Source of the DNA: Streptomyces sp. NBC_00193
Lineage (GTDB): Bacteria; Actinomycetota; Actinomycetes; Streptomycetales; Streptomycetaceae
Direction: 5' to 3'
Length of the DNA: 64,000 nucleotides
Assembly: GCF_026342735.1 (NCBI RefSeq)
Contig: NZ_JAPEMM010000001.1
Location: 2,666,001 to 2,730,000 of the forward strand
Made by a program: the position numbers and the translations under genes. This document shows positions 16,292 to 23,604 of the stretch, piece by piece. The notes beneath the pieces were generated by a model. That model saw nothing but the letters and a program-made list of their open reading frames with translations. It had not been told where the DNA came from and ran no database searches. Every line of letters begins with the position of its first letter. Positions within the stretch are counted from its first letter, which is position 1.

Positions 16292-17052
16292 CGAGCACCG
16301 AGACGAGCACCGGAGCGGGTACGGCCACCGAGGCGGGTACGACCGCCGGGGCGGCGGCGCTGGCCCTCGGCGACGACGCGCTGATCCTTTCCCACCGCCT
16401 CGCCGAATGGGCGGGCCACGCGCCCGTCCTGGAGGAGGAGGTCGCCCTGGCCAACATCGCCCTCGACCTGCTCGGCCAGGCCCGCGTCCTGCTGTCGACG
16501 GCCGGCGACGAGGACGAGCTGGCCTTCCTCCGCGAGGAGCGGTCCTTCCGCAACCTCCAGCTGGTCGAGCAGCCGAACGGCGACTTCGCCCACACCATCG
16601 CGCGCCAGCTCTACTTCTCGCTCTACCAGCACGAGCTCTACGGCGAACTCGCGGTCGGCGACGGCCCCTTCGCGCCGCTCGCCGCCAAGGCGGTCAAGGA
16701 GACCGCCTACCACCGCGACCACGCCGAGCAGTGGACGCTGCGGCTCGGCGACGGCACCGAGGAGAGCCGGCGCCGGATGCGCGCCGGTCTGGACGGGCTG
16801 TGGAAGTACACCGGGGAGATGTTCCGGCCGGTGGACGGGCTCGACGAGATCGACTGGGCCGCTCTGGAGGGCCGTTGGCTGGCCGCGCTGGGCGGCGTAC
16901 TGGAGCGGGCCGGACTGGAGCTGCCCCAGGGGCCGCGGCACGGCGCCTGGGCGGCCGGAGCCGGCCGGCAGGGGCTGCACACCGAGTCCTTCGGGCGGCT
17001 GCTCGCGGAGATGCAGCACCTGCACCGCAGCCACCCGGGGGCATCGTGGTGA
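16288..17052 (+). CDS. paaC: 1,2-phenylacetyl-CoA epoxidase subunit PaaC
   Basis: A 254-aa structural partner of PaaA with a ferritin-like fold but no functional diiron site. Recognisable segments are LGDDALILSHRLAEWAGHAP, VALANIALDLLGQARVLL and the conserved AYHRDHAEQWTLRLGDGTEE. The start is GTG 16288 overlapping the paaB stop (GTGA). The first 25 residues are Thr/Ala/Gly-rich and not conserved. The stop overlaps the paaD GTG. Confidence 0.94.
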   Translation: MTSTETSTGAGTATEAGTTAGAAALALGDDALILSHRLAEWAGHAPVLEEEVALANIALDLLGQARVLLSTAGDEDELAFLREERSFRNLQLVEQPNGDFAHTIARQLYFSLYQHELYGELAVGDGPFAPLAAKAVKETAYHRDHAEQWTLRLGDGTEESRRRMRAGLDGLWKYTGEMFRPVDGLDEIDWAALEGRWLAALGGVLERAGLELPQGPRHGAWAAGAGRQGLHTESFGRLLAEMQHLHRSHPGASW

Positions 17053-17579
17053 CCGGCGCCGGTGCGGGCGCCGCCGCCGGCGCCTGCACCGAGCAGACCC
17101 GGCTGGAGGTGGAGCTGGCCGCGCTGGCCGGCTCCGTCCCCGACCCCGAACTGCCCGTGCTCACCCTCGCCGAGCTCGGCGTGATGCGCGGGGTGCGGAT
17201 GCACGAGGACGGCCACGTGGAGGTCACCCTGACCCCCACCTACACCGGCTGCCCGGCCATCGAGGCCATGTCCGCCGACATCGAGCGGGTCCTGACCGAC
17301 CACGGCATACCGGAGGTCCGGGTGCGGACCGTGCTGGCCCCCGCCTGGTCCACCGACGACATCAGCGCCGAAGGCCGCCGCAAGCTGGCGGAGTTCGGCA
17401 TCGCCCCGCCGCGGCCGCACGCCGCCGGCGGACCGGTCCCGCTCACCCTGTCCGTCCGCTGCCCGAACTGCGGATCGACCGACACCGAGCTGCTCAGCCG
17501 GTTCTCCTCCACCGCATGCAAGGCGCTGCGCCGCTGCATCGCCTGCCGTGAACCGTTCGACCACTTCAAGGAGCTGTAA
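17049..17579 (+). CDS. paaD: PaaD-like iron-sulfur assembly protein
   Basis: A 176-aa MIP18/DUF59-family protein. The family part contains PDPELPVLTLAELGVMRGV and TYTGCPAIEAM with the conserved Cys. The C-terminal part has a zinc-finger-like set CPNCGS and CIAC, typical of PaaD. It is thought to help mature the Fe-S centre of PaaE or assemble the epoxidase complex. GTG 17049 overlaps the paaC stop (GTGA). paaE begins directly after the TAA. Confidence 0.93.
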   Translation: MTGAGAGAAAGACTEQTRLEVELAALAGSVPDPELPVLTLAELGVMRGVRMHEDGHVEVTLTPTYTGCPAIEAMSADIERVLTDHGIPEVRVRTVLAPAWSTDDISAEGRRKLAEFGIAPPRPHAAGGPVPLTLSVRCPNCGSTDTELLSRFSSTACKALRRCIACREPFDHFKEL

Positions 17580-18758
17580 ATGGCCGTGTCACCGCCGTCG
17601 CCCACGCCGGTGGCGCCCGCCGGCCCGCAGGCCGCCGCGTCGGCGCGCCCCGCGCGTCACGGCGCGTTCCACACCTTGACGGTGACGGCGGTCGACCGGC
17701 TCACCGAGGACTCCGTGGCCCTGACCCTGGCCGTCCCGCCGGAGCTGCGCGCCGAGTACCGGCACGCCCCCGGCCAGCACCTCACCCTGCGCCGCAGCGG
17801 CTCCGCCGCGGCGGGCACCGCAGCGCAGGCCGAGGTGCGGCGCACCTACTCGATCTGCTCCCCCGCCCCGGCCGCGGACGGCCCCGGCCCCGCCGCGCTG
17901 CGGGTCGGGGTGCGGCTGGTGGAGGGCGGGGAGTTCTCCTCCTTCGCCCACAAGAAGATCGCCGCCGGGGACGTCCTGGACGTGATGGTCCCGGCCGGCC
18001 GCTTCGTCCTGGACCCCGTGACGGCGCCGCCCGCCGCGCACTACGCCGCGATCGTCGGCGGCAGCGGCATCACCCCGGTGCTGTCGATCGCCGCCACCGT
18101 CCTCGCCGCCCGCCCCGACGCCCGGTTCTGCCTGGTGCGCAGCGACCGCAGCGCGGCTTCGACGATGTTCCTGGAGGAGGTCGCCGACCTCAAGGACCGC
18201 TACCCCGACCGGTTCCAGCTCGTCACCGTGCTGTCCCGGGAGGAGCAGGAGGCCGGGCTGCCCTCGGGGCGGCTCGGCGAGGAGCGGCTGACGGAGCTGC
18301 TGCCCGCGCTGCTGCCGGTCACGGAGGTGACGGGCTGGTTCCTGTGCGGGCCCTACGGTCTGGTGACGGGGGCCGAGCAGGCGCTGGCCGCGCTCGGTGT
18401 CCTGCGGACCCGGGTCCACGAGGAGGTCTTCCACGTGGAGGACACGGCCCCGCCCGCGCGCACCGCTTCGCCCGATGCCACCCGCGGCCGGGTCACGGCG
18501 CGCCTCGACGGCCGCTCGGGCACCTGGCCGGTGCGCGACGGCGAATCCCTGCTCGACGCGGTGCTCCGGGCCCGCGCGGACGCCCCGTACGCCTGCAAGG
18601 GCGGGGTCTGCGGCACCTGTCGGGCGTTCGTCGTATCGGGCGAGGTGCGGATGGACCGCAACTTCGCGCTGGAGGAGACGGAGACGGAGGCCGGGTTCGT
18701 GCTGGCCTGCCAGTCGCACCCGGTGTCGGAGGAAGTGGAGATCGACTTCGACCGCTGA
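17580..18758 (+). CDS. paaE: 1,2-phenylacetyl-CoA epoxidase reductase PaaE
   Basis: A 392-aa ferredoxin-NADP+ reductase-type protein that passes electrons from NADPH through FAD and a 2Fe-2S cluster to the PaaA diiron site. The FAD motif RRTYSIC (about residue 86), the NAD(P) part IVGGSGITPVLSIA (about residue 155) and the C-terminal plant-type ferredoxin with CKGGVCGTC plus a distal Cys (LACQS) are all present. The start ATG abuts the paaD stop. Nothing after it clearly belongs to the operon; the next gene has its own promoter box. Confidence 0.95.
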   Translation: MAVSPPSPTPVAPAGPQAAASARPARHGAFHTLTVTAVDRLTEDSVALTLAVPPELRAEYRHAPGQHLTLRRSGSAAAGTAAQAEVRRTYSICSPAPAADGPGPAALRVGVRLVEGGEFSSFAHKKIAAGDVLDVMVPAGRFVLDPVTAPPAAHYAAIVGGSGITPVLSIAATVLAARPDARFCLVRSDRSAASTMFLEEVADLKDRYPDRFQLVTVLSREEQEAGLPSGRLGEERLTELLPALLPVTEVTGWFLCGPYGLVTGAEQALAALGVLRTRVHEEVFHVEDTAPPARTASPDATRGRVTARLDGRSGTWPVRDGESLLDAVLRARADAPYACKGGVCGTCRAFVVSGEVRMDRNFALEETETEAGFVLACQSHPVSEEVEIDFDR

Positions 18759-18790
18759 CGGGCCGCGCCGCCGCCCCCCTGTCCAATTTC

Positions 18791-18804
18791 AGGAACGTGT
18801 TCTA
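18791..18804. promoter_or_regulatory. KstR-like operator with overlapping -10
   Basis: AGGAACGTGTTCTA fits the published KstR core TnnAACnnGTTnnA except for its first base, with near-perfect inverted symmetry around the centre. A -10-like TATCTT overlaps its right edge (18803-18808). It lies 52 bases upstream of the acyl-CoA dehydrogenase start. Confidence 0.5.
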
Positions 18805-18856
18805 TCTTGACGCACCGTCAGGCAGAGCGCGATCCGGGTACGCGGGAGGACAGGCA

Positions 18857-20005
18857 GTGGACTTCACCTTCACCGAGGAGCAGCAGGCCGCCGTCGAGGC
18901 GGCCAAGGCCGTGTTCGCGGACGTGGCCCCCGACGGCGTGCCCAGCCCCGCACTCACCCCGAGGGCGGTGGCCGAGGAGTTCGACCGCGAGCTGTGGGCG
19001 AAGCTCGCCGACTCCGACCTGCTGAGCCTGGTCCTTGACCAGGAGCACGGCGGCTCCGGACTCGACGCCATCGCCCTGTGCCTGGTCCTGCGCGAGTCGG
19101 CGAGGGTGCTGGCCCGGGTGCCGCTCCTGGAGCACTGCGCCACCGCCATGACCGTCCAGGCCCAGGGCAGCCCCGAGCTTGCCGCCGCCCTGCTGCCCGG
19201 CGCCGGGCAGGGCAGCCTCGTCCTCACCGTCGCCGCGCACGGCCGGAGCGGCCACGACCCGGCCGAGCTGTCCGTCACCGCACGGCGGGAACGGGACGGG
19301 GACACCTGGGTCCTGGAAGGCCTCCAGACGGCCGTCGCCTGGGCGCACAGCGCCGACTGGATCGCCGTACCGGCCCACACCGGGGAGGGCGAGGCGGTGC
19401 TCGCGTTCGTCCCCCGGGCCACCGAGGGCCTGTCCCTCGCGGAGCAGTACTCCACCAGCGGGGAGCGGCTCGCCGAGCTCACCCTCGACGGCGTACGGGT
19501 CCCGGCCGCGCACCTGATCGAGGCGCCCGGCGCCTGGGACCACCTGCGCCAGCTCCTGGCCACGGGGACGTGTGCGCTCGCGCTGGGGCTCGGCGAGAAC
19601 GTGCTCACCATGACCAGCCAGTACACGAGCAAGCGCGAGCAGTTCGGCTTCCCGGTGGCCAGTTTCCAGGCCGTCGCCGTCCAGGCCGCCGACCGCTACA
19701 TCGACCTGCGCGCCATGGAGGTCACCCTCTGGCAGGCCGCCTGGCGGCTCGACGCCTCCACGGGCGGAGCCGGCGGACCGCTGCCGAGCGCCGGTGACGT
19801 GGCCGTGGCCAAGATCTGGGCCTCCGAGGGCGTACGCCGCGTCGTGCAGACCGCACAGCACCTGCACGGCGGCTTCGGCGCCGACACCGACTACCCGCTG
19901 CACCGCTACCACGCCTGGGCCAAGCAGCTGGAGCTCCAGCTCGGCCCGGCCGCGGCCCACGAGGAGGCGCTGGGCGACCTGCTGGCCGCCCACCCCCTCG
20001 CCTAG
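18857..20005 (+). CDS. Acyl-CoA dehydrogenase family protein
   Basis: A 382-aa flavoprotein of the acyl-CoA dehydrogenase superfamily. The N-terminal helical domain starts FTFTEEQQAAVEAAKAVFA, a middle beta domain follows, and the C-terminal helical domain carries the FAD-contacting region TSKREQFGFPVASFQAVA and the final LHGGFGADTDYPLHRYH. No obvious catalytic Glu is certain from sequence alone; the protein resembles one half of the alpha2beta2 FadE pairs used for steroid side chains. The GTG start has GGGAGGA seven bases upstream. The KstR-like box suggests steroid or fatty-acid control. Confidence 0.86.
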   Translation: MDFTFTEEQQAAVEAAKAVFADVAPDGVPSPALTPRAVAEEFDRELWAKLADSDLLSLVLDQEHGGSGLDAIALCLVLRESARVLARVPLLEHCATAMTVQAQGSPELAAALLPGAGQGSLVLTVAAHGRSGHDPAELSVTARRERDGDTWVLEGLQTAVAWAHSADWIAVPAHTGEGEAVLAFVPRATEGLSLAEQYSTSGERLAELTLDGVRVPAAHLIEAPGAWDHLRQLLATGTCALALGLGENVLTMTSQYTSKREQFGFPVASFQAVAVQAADRYIDLRAMEVTLWQAAWRLDASTGGAGGPLPSAGDVAVAKIWASEGVRRVVQTAQHLHGGFGADTDYPLHRYHAWAKQLELQLGPAAAHEEALGDLLAAHPLA

Positions 20006-20033
20006 GACGGCCCGGCCCCTCAGGGCCGCCGTC

Positions 20034-20378
20034 TCAGACGACGAAGCCCGGGGTGCCCGCGTCGGTGACGACCGGGCGGCCCGCGGCCTCCCAGTCCTGC
20101 ATGCCGCCGGCCACGTTCACGGCGTCGATGTCCTGGCCCCGCAGGTACTGGGCCACCTGGGCGGAGCGTCCGCCGACCCGGCACATCACGTAGACCGGGC
20201 GCTCGTCCTCGATCTTCTCGGTCAGCTCACCGATGCGCGCGACGAACTCGCTCATCGGGATGTGCAGCGCGCCCTCGGCATGGCCGGCCGCCCATTCGTC
20301 GTTCTCGCGAACGTCGAGGACAAAGGCTTCGGAAGGCAGCGCGGAGGCGGCCACCGAGGGAAGCGGTCCGGAGTTCAT
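20034..20378 (-). CDS. Single-domain rhodanese-like protein
   Basis: A 114-aa rhodanese domain with the active-site loop CRVGGRS (Cys66), preceded by the conserved LDVRENDEWAAGHAEGALHI. Single-domain rhodaneses transfer sulfur from thiosulfate or persulfide donors; the physiological acceptor is unknown. It is cytoplasmic and stands alone, convergent with the acyl-CoA dehydrogenase 28 bases away. The length is normal for the family. Confidence 0.92.
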   Translation of the reverse strand: MNSGPLPSVAASALPSEAFVLDVRENDEWAAGHAEGALHIPMSEFVARIGELTEKIEDERPVYVMCRVGGRSAQVAQYLRGQDIDAVNVAGGMQDWEAAGRPVVTDAGTPGFVV

Positions 20379-20475
20379 GTCTGTCGCCTTCTCTCGTCAC
20401 GGATAGCTGAGCCAACCTATCCGACCCGGCCGCCGCGGCCCCAGCCTCGGCCGGGCCGCGGCCGCAGCCGGCGGC

Positions 20476-21315
20476 TCACTCGGCAGTGAGCTCCGCCAGC
20501 TCCGCCTCACGCTTCTCGACGTCGCCGAGCAGCTGCTCGGCGATCTCCTCCAGCAGCCGGTCCGGGTCCTCCGGGGCCATCCGCAGCATCGACCCGATCG
20601 CGCTCTCCTCGAGGTCCCGGGCCACCACCGACAGCAGCTCCTTGCGGCGCGAGAGCCACTCCAGGCGCTCGTACAGCTCCTCGCTCTCGCTGAGCCGCTG
20701 CTCGGCCGGCGCCGGACCCTCCGCCCACTCCTGCGCCAGCTCGCGCAGCACCTGCTCCTCGCCGCGTCCGTAGGCCGCGTTGACCCGCGCGATGAACTCG
20801 TCGCGCCGCTCGCGCTCGGCATCGTCCTGGGCCAGGTCGGGATGCGCCTGGCGGACCAGCTCGCGGTAGAGGCGACGCACCTCCTCCGAGGGGCGCACCC
20901 GCTCCGGCGGCCGCACCGCGCGGTCCGTGAGCATGGCGGAGGCGTCGTCGGACATCCCGTCCGAGTCCAGCCAGTCGTGGAACAGCTCGTCCACCCCGGG
21001 CATCGGCATGACCAGCGAGCGGGCCTCGCGCGCACGGCGCAGGTCCTCCGGGTCCCCGGTGCGCTGCGCCTTCGCCTCGGCGATCAGTGCGTCCAGCTCG
21101 TCGAGCCGCGAGTACATGGGGCCGAGCTTCTGGTGGTGCAGGCGGGAGAAGTTCTCCACCTCCACCCGGAAGGTCTCCACCGCGATCTCGAACTCGATCA
21201 GTGCCTGCTCGGCGGCCCGCACCGCGCGCTCCAGGCGCGCCTCGGGCCGTTCGTCGGCAGCGGGGCCGGGGCCGGAGCCGGGCTCGGACGCTTCGGGAAC
21301 AGTCTGCTCGCTCAC
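20476..21315 (-). CDS. J-domain-containing protein with coiled-coil flanks
   Basis: A 279-aa acidic protein. A long N-terminal helix (about residues 25-95, heptad-like) precedes a J-domain-like segment containing the HPD tripeptide (HPD at 158-160 in RELVRQAHPDLAQDDAE), followed by another helical region rich in Glu and Arg. The HPD loop is the DnaK-stimulating motif, so it may be a specialised Hsp40 co-chaperone. It lacks the Gly/Phe and zinc regions of DnaJ. Its promoter side faces the tandem parS pair. Confidence 0.75.
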   Translation of the reverse strand: MSEQTVPEASEPGSGPGPAADERPEARLERAVRAAEQALIEFEIAVETFRVEVENFSRLHHQKLGPMYSRLDELDALIAEAKAQRTGDPEDLRRAREARSLVMPMPGVDELFHDWLDSDGMSDDASAMLTDRAVRPPERVRPSEEVRRLYRELVRQAHPDLAQDDAERERRDEFIARVNAAYGRGEEQVLRELAQEWAEGPAPAEQRLSESEELYERLEWLSRRKELLSVVARDLEESAIGSMLRMAPEDPDRLLEEIAEQLLGDVEKREAELAELTAE

Positions 21316-21344
21316 CCGGCCAGCCTAAGGCCCTGGGGCCCGGG

Positions 21345-21381
21345 TGTTTCACGTGAAACATCCACCGGTTTCACGTGAAAC
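21345..21381. promoter_or_regulatory. parS: Tandem parS pair (sites 2 and 3)
   Basis: Two exact GTTTCACGTGAAAC palindromes lie at 21346-21359 and 21368-21381, 22 bases apart centre to centre, about two helical turns. Both ParB dimers would therefore lie on the same DNA face. They sit in the gap between the J-domain gene start and the 3' end of the DUF2252 gene, outside coding sequence. Confidence 0.93.
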
Positions 21382-21412
21382 ATCCCGGCTGCCCGACCGG
21401 ATCCAGACCCCT

Positions 21413-21458
21413 GATTCAGACCCGGGCTCAGACTCCGGATTCAGACCCGGGCTCAGAC
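21413..21458. repeat. Two-copy 21-bp direct repeat, 25-bp period
   Basis: The same 21 bases (core ATTCAGACCCGGGCTCAGAC) occur at 21413-21433 and 21438-21458. The second copy contains the stop codon of the DUF2252 gene. The repeat lies 31 bases from the parS pair. Confidence 0.8.
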
Positions 21459-22892
21459 CCCGGCCTCCGCCGCGATCCGGCCGGACCGCACCGCCGCCAC
21501 CAGCACCGCGTGGTCGGCCTCGCTCCGGTCGGCGTAGGCCACGGCGAAGCCGGCGACGGCCTCGTCCAGCTCGTCGCTCTTGCCGCAGTACCCGGCCAGC
21601 AGCCGCGGATCCGCGCTGTGCGCGTGCGCCCGCGCCAGCAGGGCTCCGGTCATCCGCCCGTAGTCGTCGAACTGCTCGGCGGCCAGCGCCGCCGGGTCCA
21701 CGCTGCCCTTGCGGTTGCGGAACTGGCGGACCTGGAAGGGCCGCCCCTCCACCGTCGTCCAGCCCAGCAGGATGTCGGAGACCACCTGCATCCGCTTCTG
21801 TCCGGCCACCACCCGCCGGCCCTCGTGCTCCTCCGGCGGGGAGACGAAGCCGAGCCCGGGCAGGTGCGGCAGCAGCGCGGAGGGCCTGGCCTCCTTCACC
21901 TGGAGGACCAGCGCCTCACCCCGGTGGTCCAGCAGCAGCACCACGTACGAGCGCGTGCCGACGCTGCCCGTGCCCACCACCCGGAAGGCCACGTCGTGGA
22001 TCGCGTACCGGGCCAGCAGCGGCAGCCGGTCACCCTGCAGGGTCTGCAGGTACGGGCCCAGCGCGGCCGCCACGGCCGCCGCCTCCCCGTCCCCGACCCG
22101 GCGCAGCACGGGCAGCGCGTCCACGAAGGCGCGGCCCCCGTCGGGCGTGCGCTCCGTGGACTTGGCGGCGAACCGGGCGGAGGTGTTGTTGCGGGCCTTC
22201 TCCGAGACGCGTTCCAGGGTGCCCAGCAGGTCACGGGCATCGGTGTGCGAGACCAGTTCCTCGTCCGCGATGGCGTTCCACGCGTCGAGGGCCGGCAGTT
22301 TGGCCAGCAGCCGCATCGTGCGGCGGTAGGCGCCCGCCGCGTCGTGCGCGGCCGCCCGGCAGGTCTCCTCGTCCGCGCCGGCCACCCGGCCCGCCAGGAC
22401 CAGCGAGGTGGCCAGCCGCTTGAGGTCCCACTCCCACGGACCGAAGACGGTCTCGTCGAAGTCGTTGAGGTCGATGACCAGCCGGCCGCGCGCGTCCCCG
22501 TACAGGCCGAAGTTGGCCGCGTGGGCGTCCCCGCATATCTGCGCGCCGATCCCCGTGACGGGACCGCCGGAGAGGTCGTGGGCCATCAGCCCGGCCGCCC
22601 CGCGCAGGAAGGCGAAGGGGTTGGCGGCCATCCGGCCGACCCGTATCGGCGCGAGTTCGGCGACCCGCCCGACATTGGACTCCTCCACCGCCCGCACCGC
22701 GTCCGGACGGTCGGCCGGAGCCTCGAACCGCGCGTGCGCCGACCGGGGCACCCGCGTGCGCAGCGCCTTGCCCGCCTCCCGGGGAGAACCGGCGCGGGAC
22801 CCCGCGGACTGCCGCGCAGCGAACCCCTCGACCACCGGAATCCGTACCGTCGACTCCGGTCCCACGCCGTGCTGCTGCGCTACCGCCGTCAT
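21453..22892 (-). CDS. DUF2252 family protein
   Basis: A 479-aa DUF2252 protein. Conserved stretches include FAFLRGAAGLMAHDL, GDAHAANFGLYGDARGRLVI and DLNDFDETVFGPWEWDLKRL, which resemble the catalytic loop and metal-binding Asp of kinase-fold phosphotransferases. No substrate is known. Met 22892 (MTAVAQQHG) is preferred over the longer frame from 22988. It is cytoplasmic by sequence. It probably forms its own unit downstream of the response regulator gene on the same strand. Confidence 0.85.
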   Translation of the reverse strand: MTAVAQQHGVGPESTVRIPVVEGFAARQSAGSRAGSPREAGKALRTRVPRSAHARFEAPADRPDAVRAVEESNVGRVAELAPIRVGRMAANPFAFLRGAAGLMAHDLSGGPVTGIGAQICGDAHAANFGLYGDARGRLVIDLNDFDETVFGPWEWDLKRLATSLVLAGRVAGADEETCRAAAHDAAGAYRRTMRLLAKLPALDAWNAIADEELVSHTDARDLLGTLERVSEKARNNTSARFAAKSTERTPDGGRAFVDALPVLRRVGDGEAAAVAAALGPYLQTLQGDRLPLLARYAIHDVAFRVVGTGSVGTRSYVVLLLDHRGEALVLQVKEARPSALLPHLPGLGFVSPPEEHEGRRVVAGQKRMQVVSDILLGWTTVEGRPFQVRQFRNRKGSVDPAALAAEQFDDYGRMTGALLARAHAHSADPRLLAGYCGKSDELDEAVAGFAVAYADRSEADHAVLVAAVRSGRIAAEAGV

Positions 22893-22936
22893 GCGCCCCG
22901 CCCCCTGATCGCCATCGGATTTCGGCCCGACCGTAC

Positions 22937-23596
22937 CTACAGCCCGGCGTCCCTGGCCAGCAGGGCCGCCTGCACCCGGTTCTCGCATTCCAGCTTCGCC
23001 AGGATCCGGCTCACGTACGTCTTCACCGTGGCCTCGCTCATGTGCAGCCGCCGCCCCGCGTCCGCGTTCGACAGCCCCTCCCCCAGCAGCGCCAGCACCC
23101 CGCGCTCGCGCTCGCTCAGTTCGGCCACCCGGCGGCGCGCCTGCTCGTCACGGCCGGCCGTCCGGCCCGACGCGATCTGGTCCACCACGTGCCGGGTCGC
23201 CGCCGGGGACAGGTAGGCGTCCCCCGCCGCGGCCGCGCGTACGGCGCCGATGAGTTCGCCGGGCGCCGAGTCCTTCAGCAGGAACCCCGCTCCGCCGCCG
23301 CTCAGCGCCCGCAGCACGTTCTCCTTCTCCCCGAAGGTGGTCAGGATCAGCGCCCGCACCTCGGGGGCCGCCCGGCCGAGCTCGGTCAGCGCCGTCAGCC
23401 CGTCCATGACCGGCATCTGGATGTCCAGCAGCACCACGTCCGGGCCGTGCGCCCGCGCCAGTTCCACCGCCTCCCGGCCGTTCGCCGCCTCGGCGACGAC
23501 CTCGATGTCCGCCGCCGAGGTCAGGATCATCCTGATCCCGGCCCGGATCAGCGGTTCGTCATCAGCGATCACCACACGGATCACCTTGGCTGTCAC
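22937..23596 (-). CDS. NarL/LuxR-family response regulator
   Basis: A 219-aa regulator with an N-terminal receiver (DD at residues 12-13, phospho-acceptor Asp58 in LLDIQMPVMDG, Lys in LLKDSAP) and a C-terminal LuxR HTH (ELSERERGVLALLGEGLSNA to MSEATVKTYVSRILAKL). It starts at GTG 23596, eight bases after the sensor kinase stop, so the pair is one operon. The regulated genes are unknown; a dyad at 25337-25363 upstream of the kinase is a candidate autoregulatory site. Confidence 0.93.
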   Translation of the reverse strand: MTAKVIRVVIADDEPLIRAGIRMILTSAADIEVVAEAANGREAVELARAHGPDVVLLDIQMPVMDGLTALTELGRAAPEVRALILTTFGEKENVLRALSGGGAGFLLKDSAPGELIGAVRAAAAGDAYLSPAATRHVVDQIASGRTAGRDEQARRRVAELSERERGVLALLGEGLSNADAGRRLHMSEATVKTYVSRILAKLECENRVQAALLARDAGL

Positions 23597-23604
23597 CCCT
23601 GCTC

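Noticed and set aside
20034..20378. Rhodanese gene as part of the paa or acyl-CoA dehydrogenase operon
   Set aside because: It is on the opposite strand and convergent, so it is not co-transcribed with them.
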